Below, piece after piece: positions 16,990-25,487 of a stretch of DNA of 64,000 bases. The position numbers and the translations under genes were made by a program. The stretch lies in assembly GCF_004522105.1 (NCBI RefSeq), contig NZ_SPUJ01000001.1:434001-498000 (forward strand). The letters are read 5' to 3'. The DNA is from Nocardioides sp. 1609 (lineage in GTDB: Bacteria > Actinomycetota > Actinomycetes > Propionibacteriales > Nocardioidaceae). The notes beneath the pieces were generated by a model. It was not told the origin of the DNA. It saw only the letters and a list, made by a program, of their open reading frames with translations, and did no database searches. Position 1 is the stretch's first letter. Each line of letters starts with the position of its first letter.

Positions 16990-18240
16990 CTACGCCTCGC
17001 GTCCAGCCACGTCACCGCTCGGCCGCCCCCTCGACGGGCGTGCCTCCGCCGTCCTGCCGCGCAGGCGGTCGACCACGGCGGCGGCGGTGTCGCGTGCCGG
17101 GCGGTTGACACCGATCAGGGTGGCCGAGCCGGGTGCACACCAGTCGCCGTACCCGAGGAACCAGAGACGCGGGTCGTCGGTCGAGACCGCGGCGGTCGAG
17201 TCGTGGGTAGGTGCCGTGGTCGTGGGGTGCCCCCGCTCGTGGGACAGGCGGAGGGGGTGCAGGTGTCGCAGGGCGGGTCGGAAGCCGGTGCACCACACGA
17301 TCACGTCCAGCTCCCGGGTGGTCCCGTCGTCCCAGACCGCCGCACTCTCGGTCAGTCGGCGCGGCATGTCGACGGCGCGCAGGCCGTGGTGGTCGCGCGC
17401 CTGCCGCACGGCGGGCACGGCCACGACGTCTCCCAGACCGCCGACGCCGGGGTTGGACCGCCCGGCCGCACGGTCGCGGACGGCCTGGCTGGCCACCTCG
17501 AAGAGGACCCGCCCGTCGACGTCGTCGGGCAGGAACCGCGGCCGCCCCCGGGTCGCCCACGTCACGTGCCCCGCGACGCCGGCGTGCAGGAGGAGGTCCG
17601 CTGCGACCTGGGCGCCGGAGTTCCCGCCCCCGACGACCAGGACGTTCGCTCCGGCCAGGTCGGAGGCGGCGCGGTAGTCGGCGGCGTGCAGCTGCCGCCC
17701 GCCGAACACCTCGGCACCGGGGACGGCCGGCCAGAACGGCCGGCTCCAGCTGCCGGTGGCGTTGACCACGACGCGGGCGTGCCACGACGCGCCGCTGTCG
17801 GCGGTGACCGCCAACCTACCGTCGGCCCAGTCGGCCCCGTCGGCCACGTCGGCCCCGTCGACCCCACGGACGTCGACGACCCGGTGCGGGCGACGCACCG
17901 GCAGGTCGTACCGGGCCTCGTAGTCGGCCAGGTAGCGGGCGACATGACCCGCCGACGGGGTGCCCTCGCGGTTCCAGGCCGGCATCGGCCACCCGGCCAG
18001 CGAGCTGTGGGAGGCCGGCGAGAACAGGGTGAGCGAGTCCCACGTGCCGACCCACGCCCCGCCCGGTCCCGGCTGCGCGTCGAGCAGCACGAACGAGAAC
18101 CCGTGGCCGCCCTCACGGAGGTGACGCTGGTGGAGTCGTCGCAGGTGGTAGCCCATCGCGAGACCGGACTGCCCCGCTCCGACCACGGCCACGTCGACCT
18201 GCTCGACGTCGGCGACCCCGCCCCGGGGCGTCGCGCTCAC
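16990..18240 (-). CDS. ArsO-like flavin-containing monooxygenase
   Basis: 416-aa FAD/NADPH enzyme. The FAD motif VAVVGAGQSGLAMGYHLRRL is at residues 18-37; a second motif VLVVGGGNSGAQVAADLLL near 185 binds NADPH. Segments GTWDSLTLFSPASHSSLAGW, RFLPDDVDGRVLFEVA and VIVWCTGFRPALRHLHPL match my recollection of ArsO proteins from actinobacterial arsenic operons, whose chemistry is unsettled. GTG at 18240 overlaps the stop of a 37-codon ORF. The transcript begins at an operator-like palindrome of the kind bound by ArsR repressors, supporting arsenic control, but no arsR or arsenite pump is in the window. A generic flavin monooxygenase is the alternative. Confidence 0.8.
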   Translation of the reverse strand: MSATPRGGVADVEQVDVAVVGAGQSGLAMGYHLRRLHQRHLREGGHGFSFVLLDAQPGPGGAWVGTWDSLTLFSPASHSSLAGWPMPAWNREGTPSAGHVARYLADYEARYDLPVRRPHRVVDVRGVDGADVADGADWADGRLAVTADSGASWHARVVVNATGSWSRPFWPAVPGAEVFGGRQLHAADYRAASDLAGANVLVVGGGNSGAQVAADLLLHAGVAGHVTWATRGRPRFLPDDVDGRVLFEVASQAVRDRAAGRSNPGVGGLGDVVAVPAVRQARDHHGLRAVDMPRRLTESAAVWDDGTTRELDVIVWCTGFRPALRHLHPLRLSHERGHPTTTAPTHDSTAAVSTDDPRLWFLGYGDWCAPGSATLIGVNRPARDTAAAVVDRLRGRTAEARPSRGRPSGDVAGREA

Positions 18241-18350
18241 GCCGCCGCGTCGTCGCGACGGCGTTCGAGCAGCACCGTCTCACGCCAGGCGCCGGCGGGC
18301 TCGGCCACCCGGCGGTGCCCGGGCAGCCACGTCGCGAGCTCCGCCGTCAT
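18237..18350 (-). CDS. 37-aa ORF translationally coupled to the ArsO-like gene
   Basis: ATG at 18350, 37 codons, stop overlapping the monooxygenase GTG by 4 bp (GTGA), the same coupling as bona fide gene pairs nearby. The product begins MTAELATWLPGHRRVAEP and ends in LLERRRDDAAA; I do not recognise it. It starts 6 nt after a -10-like TAAGCT, so it would be read from a leaderless mRNA. It may be a truncated gene kept for coupling, or a leader peptide. Confidence 0.5.
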   Translation of the reverse strand: MTAELATWLPGHRRVAEPAGAWRETVLLERRRDDAAA

Positions 18351-18356
18351 GGGTCC

Positions 18357-18381
18357 AGCTTACATCGATCACCGTCGATGT
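18357..18381 (-). promoter_or_regulatory. Leaderless promoter with perfect palindromic operator (ArsR-type?)
   Basis: The perfect 7-6-7 palindrome ACATCGATCACCGTCGATGT (18362-18381) abuts, on the minus strand, a -10-like TAAGCT (complement of 18357-18362). The start codon of the 37-aa ORF is 6 nt past that hexamer. A repressor on this site would block RNA polymerase. The sequence style resembles ArsR/SmtB operators; the ArsO-like gene downstream fits. Confidence 0.55.
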
Positions 18382-18490
18382 TGACACCGTCGAGCGACGT
18401 CGACAGCACCGCCGGGGCGGCACGCGAGGACGACGTCGGGACGACGGTGGGGTGAGACGCGCGGTTGGTGCGGTGCGCGAGGATGGGGAC

Positions 18491-19828
18491 ATGGCCGATC
18501 TCCCTCGCAAGGCCGTCCGCCGCACCGCCCGGCTGGCCGCGCTGCCGCTGGGCTACGCGGGTCGCAAGACGGTCGGGCTCGGACGCCGGATGGGCGGCGC
18601 CCCGGCCGATGCGGTGATGACCGAGATCCAGCAGCGCACCGCCGAGCAGCTCTTCCGCACCCTGGGCGAGCTCAAGGGCGGTGCGATGAAGTTCGGGCAG
18701 GCGCTGTCGGTCTTCGAGGCCGCCCTGCCCGAGGAGGTCGCCGGTCCCTACCGCGAGCAGCTCACCAAGCTGCAGGACTCCGCTCCGCCCATGCCGACCC
18801 AGACCGTGCGCGACATCCTCGCCGCCGAGCTCGGTGCCGACTGGAAGGAGCGCCTGGTCTGGCTCGACGGTGGCCCGACGGCGTCCGCCTCGATCGGGCA
18901 GGTGCACCGCGGCCGCTGGCACGACGGCCGCGACGTCGCGGTCAAGGTCCAGTACCCCGGGGCGGGTGACGCGCTCCGCTCCGACCTGCGCCAGCTCGCC
19001 CGGCTCGGCCGCACGATCGGCCCGCTCTTCCCCGGCATCGACGTGAAGCCGCTGATCGACGAGATGCAGGCCCGCGCCGAGGACGAGCTCGACTACGCCC
19101 TCGAGGCCGAGGCCCAGCGCGCGTTCGCCGCGGCGTACGCCGACGACCGGGAGATCGTCGTCCCGCCGGTCGTCGAGGTCGGGCCGACCGTGCTGGTCAC
19201 CGAGTGGCTCGACTCCACCTCGTCGCTGGCGAAGGTGATCGCCGAGGGGACCCCGGAGGAGCGCGACCACTACGGCGAGCTGTTCGCGCGCTTCCTCTTC
19301 TCCGGCCCGTCCCGCACCGGCATGCTGCACGCCGACCCGCACCCCGGGAACTTCCGCATCATCCCGGCCGACGACGGCGGCCTCGGCCGGCTCGGCGTCC
19401 TCGACTACGGCGCGGTGGCGCGGCTGCCCGACGAGCGGCTCCCCGAGTCCATCGGCATCCTGATGCGCCTGTGCGCGACCGGCGACGCCGACCGGGTGCT
19501 CGAGGGGCTGCGCGCGGAGGGCTTCGTCCGCGAGAAGATCAAGCTCGACGCCCAGCTGCTGATGGACTACCTCGCCCCGTTCGTCGAGCCGACCCTGGTC
19601 GAGCGGTTCCGGTTCAGCCGGGAGTGGATGCGCGCGCAGTTCCAGCGCATCAACAACCCGCGCGAGCCCGCCTACACGATCGCGATCAAGCTCAACCTGC
19701 CGCCGTCGTACCTGCTGATCCACCGCACCTGGGTGGGCGGCATCGGGGTGCTGAGCCAGCTCGACGCCGAGGCCCCGTTCCGCGACATCCTCATCGACTA
19801 CCTGCCGGGCTTCGCCGACCCGTCCTGA
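18491..19828 (+). CDS. ABC1/UbiB (AarF) family atypical kinase
   Basis: 445 aa, soluble-looking. Family features in order: KxGQ motif in LKGGAMKFGQALSVFEAALP (residues about 60-80), the Ala-rich nucleotide loop TASASIGQVHRGRW, AVKVQYPG with the catalytic-type Lys, then HADPHPGNFRI and LGVLDYG (catalytic and Mg residues). UbiB proteins support quinone biosynthesis, but actinobacteria often carry several with unknown targets. The ATG at 18491 follows GAGGATGGGG. The gene is divergent from the ArsO unit across 140 bp and converges with the acetyltransferase gene (3 bp between stops). Confidence 0.93.
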   Translation: MADLPRKAVRRTARLAALPLGYAGRKTVGLGRRMGGAPADAVMTEIQQRTAEQLFRTLGELKGGAMKFGQALSVFEAALPEEVAGPYREQLTKLQDSAPPMPTQTVRDILAAELGADWKERLVWLDGGPTASASIGQVHRGRWHDGRDVAVKVQYPGAGDALRSDLRQLARLGRTIGPLFPGIDVKPLIDEMQARAEDELDYALEAEAQRAFAAAYADDREIVVPPVVEVGPTVLVTEWLDSTSSLAKVIAEGTPEERDHYGELFARFLFSGPSRTGMLHADPHPGNFRIIPADDGGLGRLGVLDYGAVARLPDERLPESIGILMRLCATGDADRVLEGLRAEGFVREKIKLDAQLLMDYLAPFVEPTLVERFRFSREWMRAQFQRINNPREPAYTIAIKLNLPPSYLLIHRTWVGGIGVLSQLDAEAPFRDILIDYLPGFADPS

Positions 19829-19831
19829 GCC

Positions 19832-20332
19832 TCACAGCCCGAGGTGCATGACGTGCAGGCCGACCCGGCCGTGCGCGCGGGAGTCGAACGCCTCGGGGAC
19901 GGTGCCGAGGATGCGGAACCCGAGGCTCTCCCACAGGCGGACGGCGGCCGTGTTGGTCTCCACGACCGCGTTGAACTGGATCGCCGCGAAGCCCTGCTCG
20001 CGGTGCCACGCGACCACGTGCTCCCCGAGGCGGCGGCCGACGCCGCGCCCGCGCGCGTCCGCGGCGACCATGAACGACGCCGTGCCGACGTGCGCGCCAC
20101 GACCGGGCCGGTTCGGCCCCATGGTCGCGCTGCCGAGCACCCGGCCCGGTTCGTCGGCGTCCTCGAGCACGACCGTGACGCCGGGCGGACGCATCGTCCA
20201 GAGGTCGCGGGCCTGCTCGCTGGTCAGGTCGAGCGGGTAGGCGTAGGTCTCCCCCGCCTCGACGACGTCGCGGAAGAACGGCCACACCCGCGGCCAGTCG
20301 CCGGGGGTCATGGGTCGGATCGTGCCGCTCAC
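19832..20332 (-). CDS. GNAT-family N-acetyltransferase
   Basis: 166 aa. The acetyl-CoA-binding A motif reads VAADARGRGVGRRLGEHVV at about residues 95-113, followed by FNAVVETNTAAVRLWESLGF typical of the B motif; GTVPEAFDSRAHGRVGLHVM closes the fold. Substrate unknown; the C-terminal pattern resembles phosphinothricin-type and L-amino-acid acetyltransferases. The GTG at 20332 overlaps the DinB-type gene stop (GTGA), so the pair is one transcript. Confidence 0.9.
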   Translation of the reverse strand: MSGTIRPMTPGDWPRVWPFFRDVVEAGETYAYPLDLTSEQARDLWTMRPPGVTVVLEDADEPGRVLGSATMGPNRPGRGAHVGTASFMVAADARGRGVGRRLGEHVVAWHREQGFAAIQFNAVVETNTAAVRLWESLGFRILGTVPEAFDSRAHGRVGLHVMHLGL

Positions 20333-20865
20333 TCGCCCACCGCGCCGTCGACGGCCTCCCGGATCAGGTCGGCGTGGCCGTTGTGGCGGGCGTACTCCTC
20401 GATCAGGTGCAGCAGGATCCAGCGCAGGCTGAGGCCCTCGCCGGTCTCCGGGTGGCGTCGGACGGCGATGGTGTCGACACCGTCGGCGGCCGCCGAGATC
20501 TCGGCGTCGCTCGTCGCGACGAGCCGCTCCCAGAGCCCGAACAGCTCCTCGGGGGCGTCGTCCGTGGCCGACTCGAGCTCCCAGTCGTCGGAGAGCTCCC
20601 ACACCGCGTCGTCGTCGAACGGCGGGGACGGCGGCCGGCCCGCCAGGTTGACGCCGCACCACCAGTCCTCGACGTAGGCCAGGTGCTTGACCAGGCCGGC
20701 GAGCGTGAGGTCGGACGGCGGGTGCGGGGTGGCGAGCTGCTCCCGGGTGAGGCCCGCCGTCTTCCGGCGCAGCGTCGCGCGGTGGTAGTCGAGGTAGGAC
20801 CGCAGCATCGTCAGCTCGTCGGCGACGTGGGGCGGGGTGGTGCGGACGTGCTCCGAGGTCGTCAT
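20329..20865 (-). CDS. DinB-like (DUF664) four-helix protein
   Basis: 178 aa. N-terminal ELTMLRSYLDYHRATLRRK and AGLVKHLAYVEDWWCGVNL, with C-terminal LRWILLHLIEEYARHNGHADLIRE, give the DUF664/DinB-like four-helix bundle with a putative metal triad (His in VKHLAYVE; HLIEEYARHNGH). Many actinobacterial members are thiol-dependent (mycothiol) transferases or hydrolases, a possible link with mca at 3128. ATG at 20865. Cotranscribed with the downstream acetyltransferase. Confidence 0.9.
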   Translation of the reverse strand: MTTSEHVRTTPPHVADELTMLRSYLDYHRATLRRKTAGLTREQLATPHPPSDLTLAGLVKHLAYVEDWWCGVNLAGRPPSPPFDDDAVWELSDDWELESATDDAPEELFGLWERLVATSDAEISAAADGVDTIAVRRHPETGEGLSLRWILLHLIEEYARHNGHADLIREAVDGAVGE

Positions 20866-20992
20866 CCGCGCGACGCTAGCCCGCGGGGGCGCGCTCGTCA
20901 CCCGTGTTCCGGCGCCGTCCCGGCGTTTCGCCCGCCGGACCCGGGGGAGGTTCTCCGGCGTGGCCGCGCCGCGGCCCTCGGAGAGGACAGCG

Positions 20993-21424
20993 ATGGGCGA
21001 GCTCAGGATCGACCCGCAGCAGCTGCGCACGCGCGGCACGGTCAACGTGCCGGACCAGGCCGAGCGCATGGCGAGGGTGGCACAGGACCTCTTCGACGGT
21101 CTCGGCTCGCTGAACTCGATGAGCGCCCTCGCCGGGGACCCGACCGCCCTGCGCAACCTGCTGCAGGTGGGCAGCGACGTCTACGACGAGCTGCGCAAGA
21201 CGGTCGGCTCCCTCAACAACATCGGGGTCGCGCTGGTGATGACCGCCGACGACTTCCACGGCACCGACGAGCAGGCCGAGAAGAAGTACGAGCACCTGAC
21301 CCCCGCGCCCCTCCCGCCCGACTACCGCGACCTCGAGACACCCGGCGCGAACAGCGAGGACGGCGGACACGTGCCCTCCACACCCGACGCCGTCGACCCC
21401 GACGGCTACCACCCGGGCCGATGA
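20993..21424 (+). CDS. Small helical protein resembling ESX/WXG100-type secretion substrates
   Basis: 143 aa with no signal peptide or membrane helix. Residues about 20-95 predict two amphipathic helices, the second ending TADDFHGTDEQAEKKYEHL, which resembles the C-terminal end of WXG100/LXG-like proteins (a tD pattern after the hairpin). The tail is Pro/Asp-rich and likely disordered. No WxG is present at the turn (GSLNSMSALAGD instead), so assignment is tentative. A clear GGAGAGG lies 6 nt before the ATG. Its stop overlaps the next gene by 4 bp, suggesting the products are made together. Confidence 0.6.
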   Translation: MGELRIDPQQLRTRGTVNVPDQAERMARVAQDLFDGLGSLNSMSALAGDPTALRNLLQVGSDVYDELRKTVGSLNNIGVALVMTADDFHGTDEQAEKKYEHLTPAPLPPDYRDLETPGANSEDGGHVPSTPDAVDPDGYHPGR

Positions 21425-22542
21425 CGAGCGGCTTCGACCAGGGCGCCTTCGACGACGCGCTCGACAGGATCGAGACCTGCCTGGGCTACCTCAAGGGCAA
21501 CGAGCTCGCCTGGCAGACCTTCCACGAGTACGGTCTCGGCACCATCGAGATGCCCCCGGCCCTGGGCGAGTTCAGCTACTCGACGCCGTGTCCGGACGGT
21601 CGGTTCAAGGTCGAGTACTGGAAGTACCCGAGCATCGACACCCAGGCCGGTTGGGACAGCAGCCCCGAGAACATCAAGGCCCAGGTCGACGGGCTGAAGC
21701 AGGCCATGGACACCGCCTGGCGCTTCGGGCCCTCGTGGGCGAACGGGGTGGCCGGGCAGATGCGCGATGTCTGCGCCCAGTTCACCGAGCCCTTCGTCCC
21801 GACCATGACCGGGGCCATCGAGATGATGCAGGCGCGCGTGGTCAGCCAGCTCGAGCTCAGCGTCAACGACGACTGGCTCGAGCTCGGCGGCGCCGCGGCC
21901 GACTGGGACGGCCGGTTCGCCAACAACTTCCGGATCTTCTACGACAACTACAACGACGTGGTGTCCCGGTTCGGCGTGTTCACCGGCTGGATCAACCTCG
22001 GCTTCTCCCTCGCGGCCCGCCTCATCGCCGGCGCCCAGCAGGGGGCCGGCAAGACCGCCGACAGCCTGCGGAAGAACCTCGAGAGCCAGCTGGACCACTG
22101 GGTCCACGACGGCGGCGACCAGCCCAACGAGCCCGGGGAGTGGCCGCCGTGGGTCGGCGACATGGCCAGCCTCGTCGGCAGCACGCTCGACCTCGCCGGG
22201 AAGATCCCGATCGTCGGGGAGGTCAACGAGCTCCGCGGCCTGTACTCCCAGACGACCGCGGTGATGCAGGACATCGACGACCTCACCGGATCCAACCTGA
22301 TGCCGGACAAGAAGGCCTTCGCCCAGGTGCAGCGGGCCGACGAGATCTACGAGTGCCTGCAGACGTCGATGTACGACGAGTACTACCTCAACTACCGCGC
22401 CGGCATGGACCAGATCGACGCCGGCGGCGCCGGGGAGGGCTACGTCGAGAACAGCTTCAGCGCCCAGGGGCTGCTCGGGCTGATGGACGACGTCGGCAGC
22501 CAGTTCGGGTTGCGCCCCGTCCCAGCAACCAACCTGAACTAG
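21421..22542 (+). CDS. Unrecognised large helical protein, partner of the preceding gene
   Basis: 373 aa starting ATGA-coupled to the WXG100-like gene. It is largely alpha-helical, with several Trp/aromatic-rich segments (CLGYLKGNELAWQTFHEYG; KVEYWKYPSIDTQAGWDSS) and long amphipathic helices about residues 75-150. There is a Gly-containing weakly hydrophobic stretch near 185-205 (FTGWINLGFSLAARLIAGAQ) but no signal peptide. Length and arrangement suggest a secreted effector or scaffold of a type VII-like system, but no EccC ATPase, EccD or toxin domain is nearby and I recognise no family. Confidence 0.55.
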   Translation: MTSGFDQGAFDDALDRIETCLGYLKGNELAWQTFHEYGLGTIEMPPALGEFSYSTPCPDGRFKVEYWKYPSIDTQAGWDSSPENIKAQVDGLKQAMDTAWRFGPSWANGVAGQMRDVCAQFTEPFVPTMTGAIEMMQARVVSQLELSVNDDWLELGGAAADWDGRFANNFRIFYDNYNDVVSRFGVFTGWINLGFSLAARLIAGAQQGAGKTADSLRKNLESQLDHWVHDGGDQPNEPGEWPPWVGDMASLVGSTLDLAGKIPIVGEVNELRGLYSQTTAVMQDIDDLTGSNLMPDKKAFAQVQRADEIYECLQTSMYDEYYLNYRAGMDQIDAGGAGEGYVENSFSAQGLLGLMDDVGSQFGLRPVPATNLN

Positions 22543-22550
22543 CGCTCGGC

Positions 22551-23192
22551 TCAGCCGCCGAAGCCGGCGACCCCGAAGGCGAGGTGGCACGGCACCACCA
22601 GCGCGCCGGCGCACAGCGCGGCCCGGCCCAGCAGCACCGGACGGCGCACGGCGCTCGCGAGGACCAGCAGCCCCGCCGTCCCGGTGAGGACGGCGGTGCC
22701 GGGGGTGCCGAGCCGCAGCCACGCCTCGGCGACCAGGACCGCCGAGGCCAGCCCGAGACCTGCCGCCGCCGACCAGGTGTCGCCCGCGCGCGACCACACG
22801 CCGGCGAGCCCGAACCCGAGGCCCGCGACCACGCCGAAGAGCACCCAGGCCATCGACGACGCCGCGACGAGCGAGGACGGCGAGGCCAGGTCGACCGCGA
22901 TCGCCGCCACGTAGTACGCCTCGACGGCGACGACGAGGAGGACCGCCCCGGCGATCGCGCCGACCGTCCCCGTGGGCGCCACCACCCGGGCCAGCGCGAA
23001 CGCCGCCACCGCCCACCCGGCCGAGGAGTTGGCCAGGTCGGCCCACGGGTACGGCAACGTGGTCTGCAGGAGGAGGTCGACCACGCCCAGCACGATGCCC
23101 AGCGCGACCGCGAGCGACAGCGCGGAGGCGGCGGACCGGTCGGCGGGGACCGCCGAGGAGGAGGCGCCGGGACGGGGCTGGAGGAGGGTCAT
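22551..23192 (-). CDS. Polytopic membrane protein (DUF6518-like)
   Basis: 213 aa with six or seven hydrophobic helices covering most of the sequence after a 22-residue polar N-terminus. Segments VALGIVLGVVDLLLQTTLPYP and WADLANSSAGWAVAAFALAR match the small actinobacterial family I associate with DUF6518. Function unknown. It converges with the preceding gene (8 bp between stops) and precedes, on the same strand, nothing obviously related. Confidence 0.75.
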   Translation of the reverse strand: MTLLQPRPGASSSAVPADRSAASALSLAVALGIVLGVVDLLLQTTLPYPWADLANSSAGWAVAAFALARVVAPTGTVGAIAGAVLLVVAVEAYYVAAIAVDLASPSSLVAASSMAWVLFGVVAGLGFGLAGVWSRAGDTWSAAAGLGLASAVLVAEAWLRLGTPGTAVLTGTAGLLVLASAVRRPVLLGRAALCAGALVVPCHLAFGVAGFGG

Positions 23193-23232
23193 GCCGCGAA
23201 CCTACGAGTCCGCGACGGCCCCGACCTCCACC

Positions 23233-24033
23233 TCAGGTGCCGCTGCCGGCACCCCAGGTGCCGGGCGTCCGGTCGGTGATGCAGTACGACGACCCGGCCG
23301 GGTCGACCAGCACGGTGAAGCCGCGGTCGGGCCCTGCCGGCGCCGGGGCCGGGACGGCGCCGAGGGCCAGGTGCCGCGCGACCTCGGCCGCGCGGTCGTC
23401 GGCGGCCAGGTCGAGGTGGATGCCGGGCGCGCGCTCCTCGTCGAGCCGCTGCAGCAGGAGCCGCAGCGGCATCCCGGCGCCGTCGAGCCGCCGGAACTCG
23501 GGCTCGTCGACGGGGGTGGGGTCGAAGCCGGTGAGCTCCTGCCAGAAGGCGCACTCGACGTCGTACGCCGCCGGGCCGACGTCGAGGCAGACCTGGTCGA
23601 CCTGCGAGCGGCCGCCGGGCCACGACGCCGGCGCCGACCGCACCAGCCGGGCGGGGGCGGGCTCGGGGACGAGGCAGAACGTCAGCCCGGCCGGGCTCTC
23701 CAGGACGACGTGGCCCCGGTCGGCCACGACGCTCGCCCCGAGCCGGACCGCGCGCTGGGCCGCGGTCCACGGGTCCGTGACGTGCAGGTCGAGGTGCACC
23801 CCCGACCGGCCGGCCCGCAGGCACTGGACCCGCAGGTGGTCGTCGCCGTCGGCGGCCACGAGGGTGGCGAACTCGTCGTGGAGCCCCCGGCTGGGCGACA
23901 CCTCGTGACCGGTGACGCCCGCCCAGAACACGACGCCCCGCTCGAAGTCGTCCGCGGCGAGGTCGAGGAAGGCGGTGAGCCAGGTCGGGCTCGACCCGGT
24001 GGTCGGCTCGGTGGTCGGCTCGGAGGTCGTCAT
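23233..24033 (-). CDS. Two-domain VOC (glyoxalase-fold) protein
   Basis: 266 aa with two tandem vicinal-oxygen-chelate modules, residues about 18-130 and 140-260, each starting with a similar helix-turn (ERGVVFWAGVTGHEVSPSRG; VECAFWQELTGFDPTPVDEP) and containing GxHLDL or IHLDL metal-site strands (SGVHLDLHV; PGIHLDLAA). Substrate unknown; many serve as resistance or dioxygenase-like proteins. The N-terminus contains TTEPTTEPTTG, a short DNA tandem repeat. Only 4 bp separate it from the YigZ-type gene stop, so they may share a transcript. Confidence 0.88.
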   Translation of the reverse strand: MTTSEPTTEPTTGSSPTWLTAFLDLAADDFERGVVFWAGVTGHEVSPSRGLHDEFATLVAADGDDHLRVQCLRAGRSGVHLDLHVTDPWTAAQRAVRLGASVVADRGHVVLESPAGLTFCLVPEPAPARLVRSAPASWPGGRSQVDQVCLDVGPAAYDVECAFWQELTGFDPTPVDEPEFRRLDGAGMPLRLLLQRLDEERAPGIHLDLAADDRAAEVARHLALGAVPAPAPAGPDRGFTVLVDPAGSSYCITDRTPGTWGAGSGT

Positions 24034-24037
24034 GGCC

Positions 24038-24676
24038 TCACCGTAGGTCGACCCACCGCTCGCCCACCACGACCGCCTCGGCCGCGCCGCCGGAGAGCTC
24101 GGCGACGAGCGCGCGGACGGCGTCCTCCTCCGCGGGCGGCACGCCGAGCCGCAGCGTCACCGCGGCGCCGTACGCCGTGTCGAGGACGACGACCCCCCGG
24201 CCCCGCAGGTCGCTCTCGACCCGTCCGGCGACGTCGTGCCCGACCTCGAGCGCGAGCTCGCGGAGCAGCCCCCGACGCAGGGTGCCGGCGCCGTCGGCGG
24301 CGGCGCGGACGGCGTCGCCGTAGGCGCGTACCAGCCCTCCCGCGCCCAGCAGGGTGCCGCCGAACCACCGGGTGACCACCGCCACGACATCGGCCAGGCC
24401 GTGCCCGCGCAGCACCTCCAGCATCGGGGCGCCCGCCGTGCCGGACGGCTCGCCGTCGTCGCTGGACCGCACGACCTGTCCCCCGCCCGGCGGCCCCAGC
24501 ACGAACGCCGAGCAGTGGTGCCGGGCGTCGTGGTGCGCGCGACGCAGGCGGTCGACGACGGCGCGGGCGGCGTCCTCGGTCTCGACGCGCTCGAGGGTGC
24601 AGAGGAACCGCGACCGCCTGACCTCGGTCTCGGCCTCGGTGTCGCGCGCGATCGTGAGGTAGGACCCGGCGCTCAC
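24038..24676 (-). CDS. YigZ/IMPACT family protein
   Basis: 212 aa. The N-terminal domain has the family signatures RSRFLCTLERVET, HHCSAFVLG and SSDDGEPSGTAGAPMLEVL, followed by VTRWFGGTLLGAGGLVRAY; the C-terminal DUF1949-like domain is more divergent. Members are linked to translation control (eukaryotic IMPACT binds GCN1), but the bacterial role is unclear. The GTG at 24676 overlaps the TauE-type gene stop (GTGA). Confidence 0.92.
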   Translation of the reverse strand: MSAGSYLTIARDTEAETEVRRSRFLCTLERVETEDAARAVVDRLRRAHHDARHHCSAFVLGPPGGGQVVRSSDDGEPSGTAGAPMLEVLRGHGLADVVAVVTRWFGGTLLGAGGLVRAYGDAVRAAADGAGTLRRGLLRELALEVGHDVAGRVESDLRGRGVVVLDTAYGAAVTLRLGVPPAEEDAVRALVAELSGGAAEAVVVGERWVDLR

Positions 24677-25452
24677 CACAGCCCGACGACCCCGCCGCCG
24701 ATCCGGACGACGAAGCCCGCGACGACGACGATGAAGAACCCCCGCACGAAGCCGGCGCCCTTCGCGATGGCGGTCCGGGCCCCCAGGTAGCCGCCGACGA
24801 GGTTGGCCGCGCCGAGGGTCAGCCCGACGTGCCACAGCACGGCGCCCTGCGGCACGAAGACGCACAGCGCGGCCAGGTTGGTCGCCCAGTTCGCCAGCCG
24901 TGCCTTGGCGCTGGCCTCGAGGAAGTTGTAGCCGAGCAGCCCGACGAGCAGGAAGACGAAGAAGCTCCCGGTGCCCGGGCCGAGCGCGCCGTCGTAGAAC
25001 CCGACCCCCAGGCCGGTGAGCACCGCCATCAGCGTGTGCCGGTGGCCGCCGAACCGCAGCGTGGTCTCGTCGCCGAGGTCGGGCTTGACGACGACGTAGG
25101 TGCCGACCAGCACCAGCACCACCAGGACGATCGGGTCGAACGCGCTGCGGGGGATGTGGCTGGCGACGAACGCACCGAGCACCGACCCGGTGAAGGCGAA
25201 GCCCATCAGCGGCAGGAACGTGCGGGGGTCGGGGCGCACCCGCCGGTAGTAGGTGATCGAGCTGACCGACGTCCCGCAGATCGAGCCGAGCTTGTTGGTG
25301 GCCAGGATCTCGACGGGTGCCGCCCCGGGGAGGCCGAGCAGCAGCGCCGGCAGCTGGATCAACCCGCCGCCGCCGACCACCGCGTCGACGTACCCCGCGA
25401 CCAGGCCGGCCAGGGCCAGGAGCGCGAGCACGGTCAGGGTCGGCTCGCTCAC
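24673..25452 (-). CDS. TauE/SafE (DUF81) sulfite-exporter-family membrane protein
   Basis: 259 aa with about eight membrane helices in two repeats. The N-terminal AGLVAGYVDAVVGGGGLIQLPALLL and the second-repeat LGVGFYDGALGPGTGSFFVF are the hallmark Gly-rich motifs. The family exports sulfite, sulfoacetate or other organosulfur anions; specificity is not visible. It starts with GTG at 25452, divergent from the BtuF-like gene (35 bp), and is coupled to the downstream YigZ-type gene. Confidence 0.92.
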   Translation of the reverse strand: MSEPTLTVLALLALAGLVAGYVDAVVGGGGLIQLPALLLGLPGAAPVEILATNKLGSICGTSVSSITYYRRVRPDPRTFLPLMGFAFTGSVLGAFVASHIPRSAFDPIVLVVLVLVGTYVVVKPDLGDETTLRFGGHRHTLMAVLTGLGVGFYDGALGPGTGSFFVFLLVGLLGYNFLEASAKARLANWATNLAALCVFVPQGAVLWHVGLTLGAANLVGGYLGARTAIAKGAGFVRGFFIVVVAGFVVRIGGGVVGLW

Positions 25453-25487
25453 CGGCTCACCGTAGTGGTGGGCCGTAGCGTGGCCGG

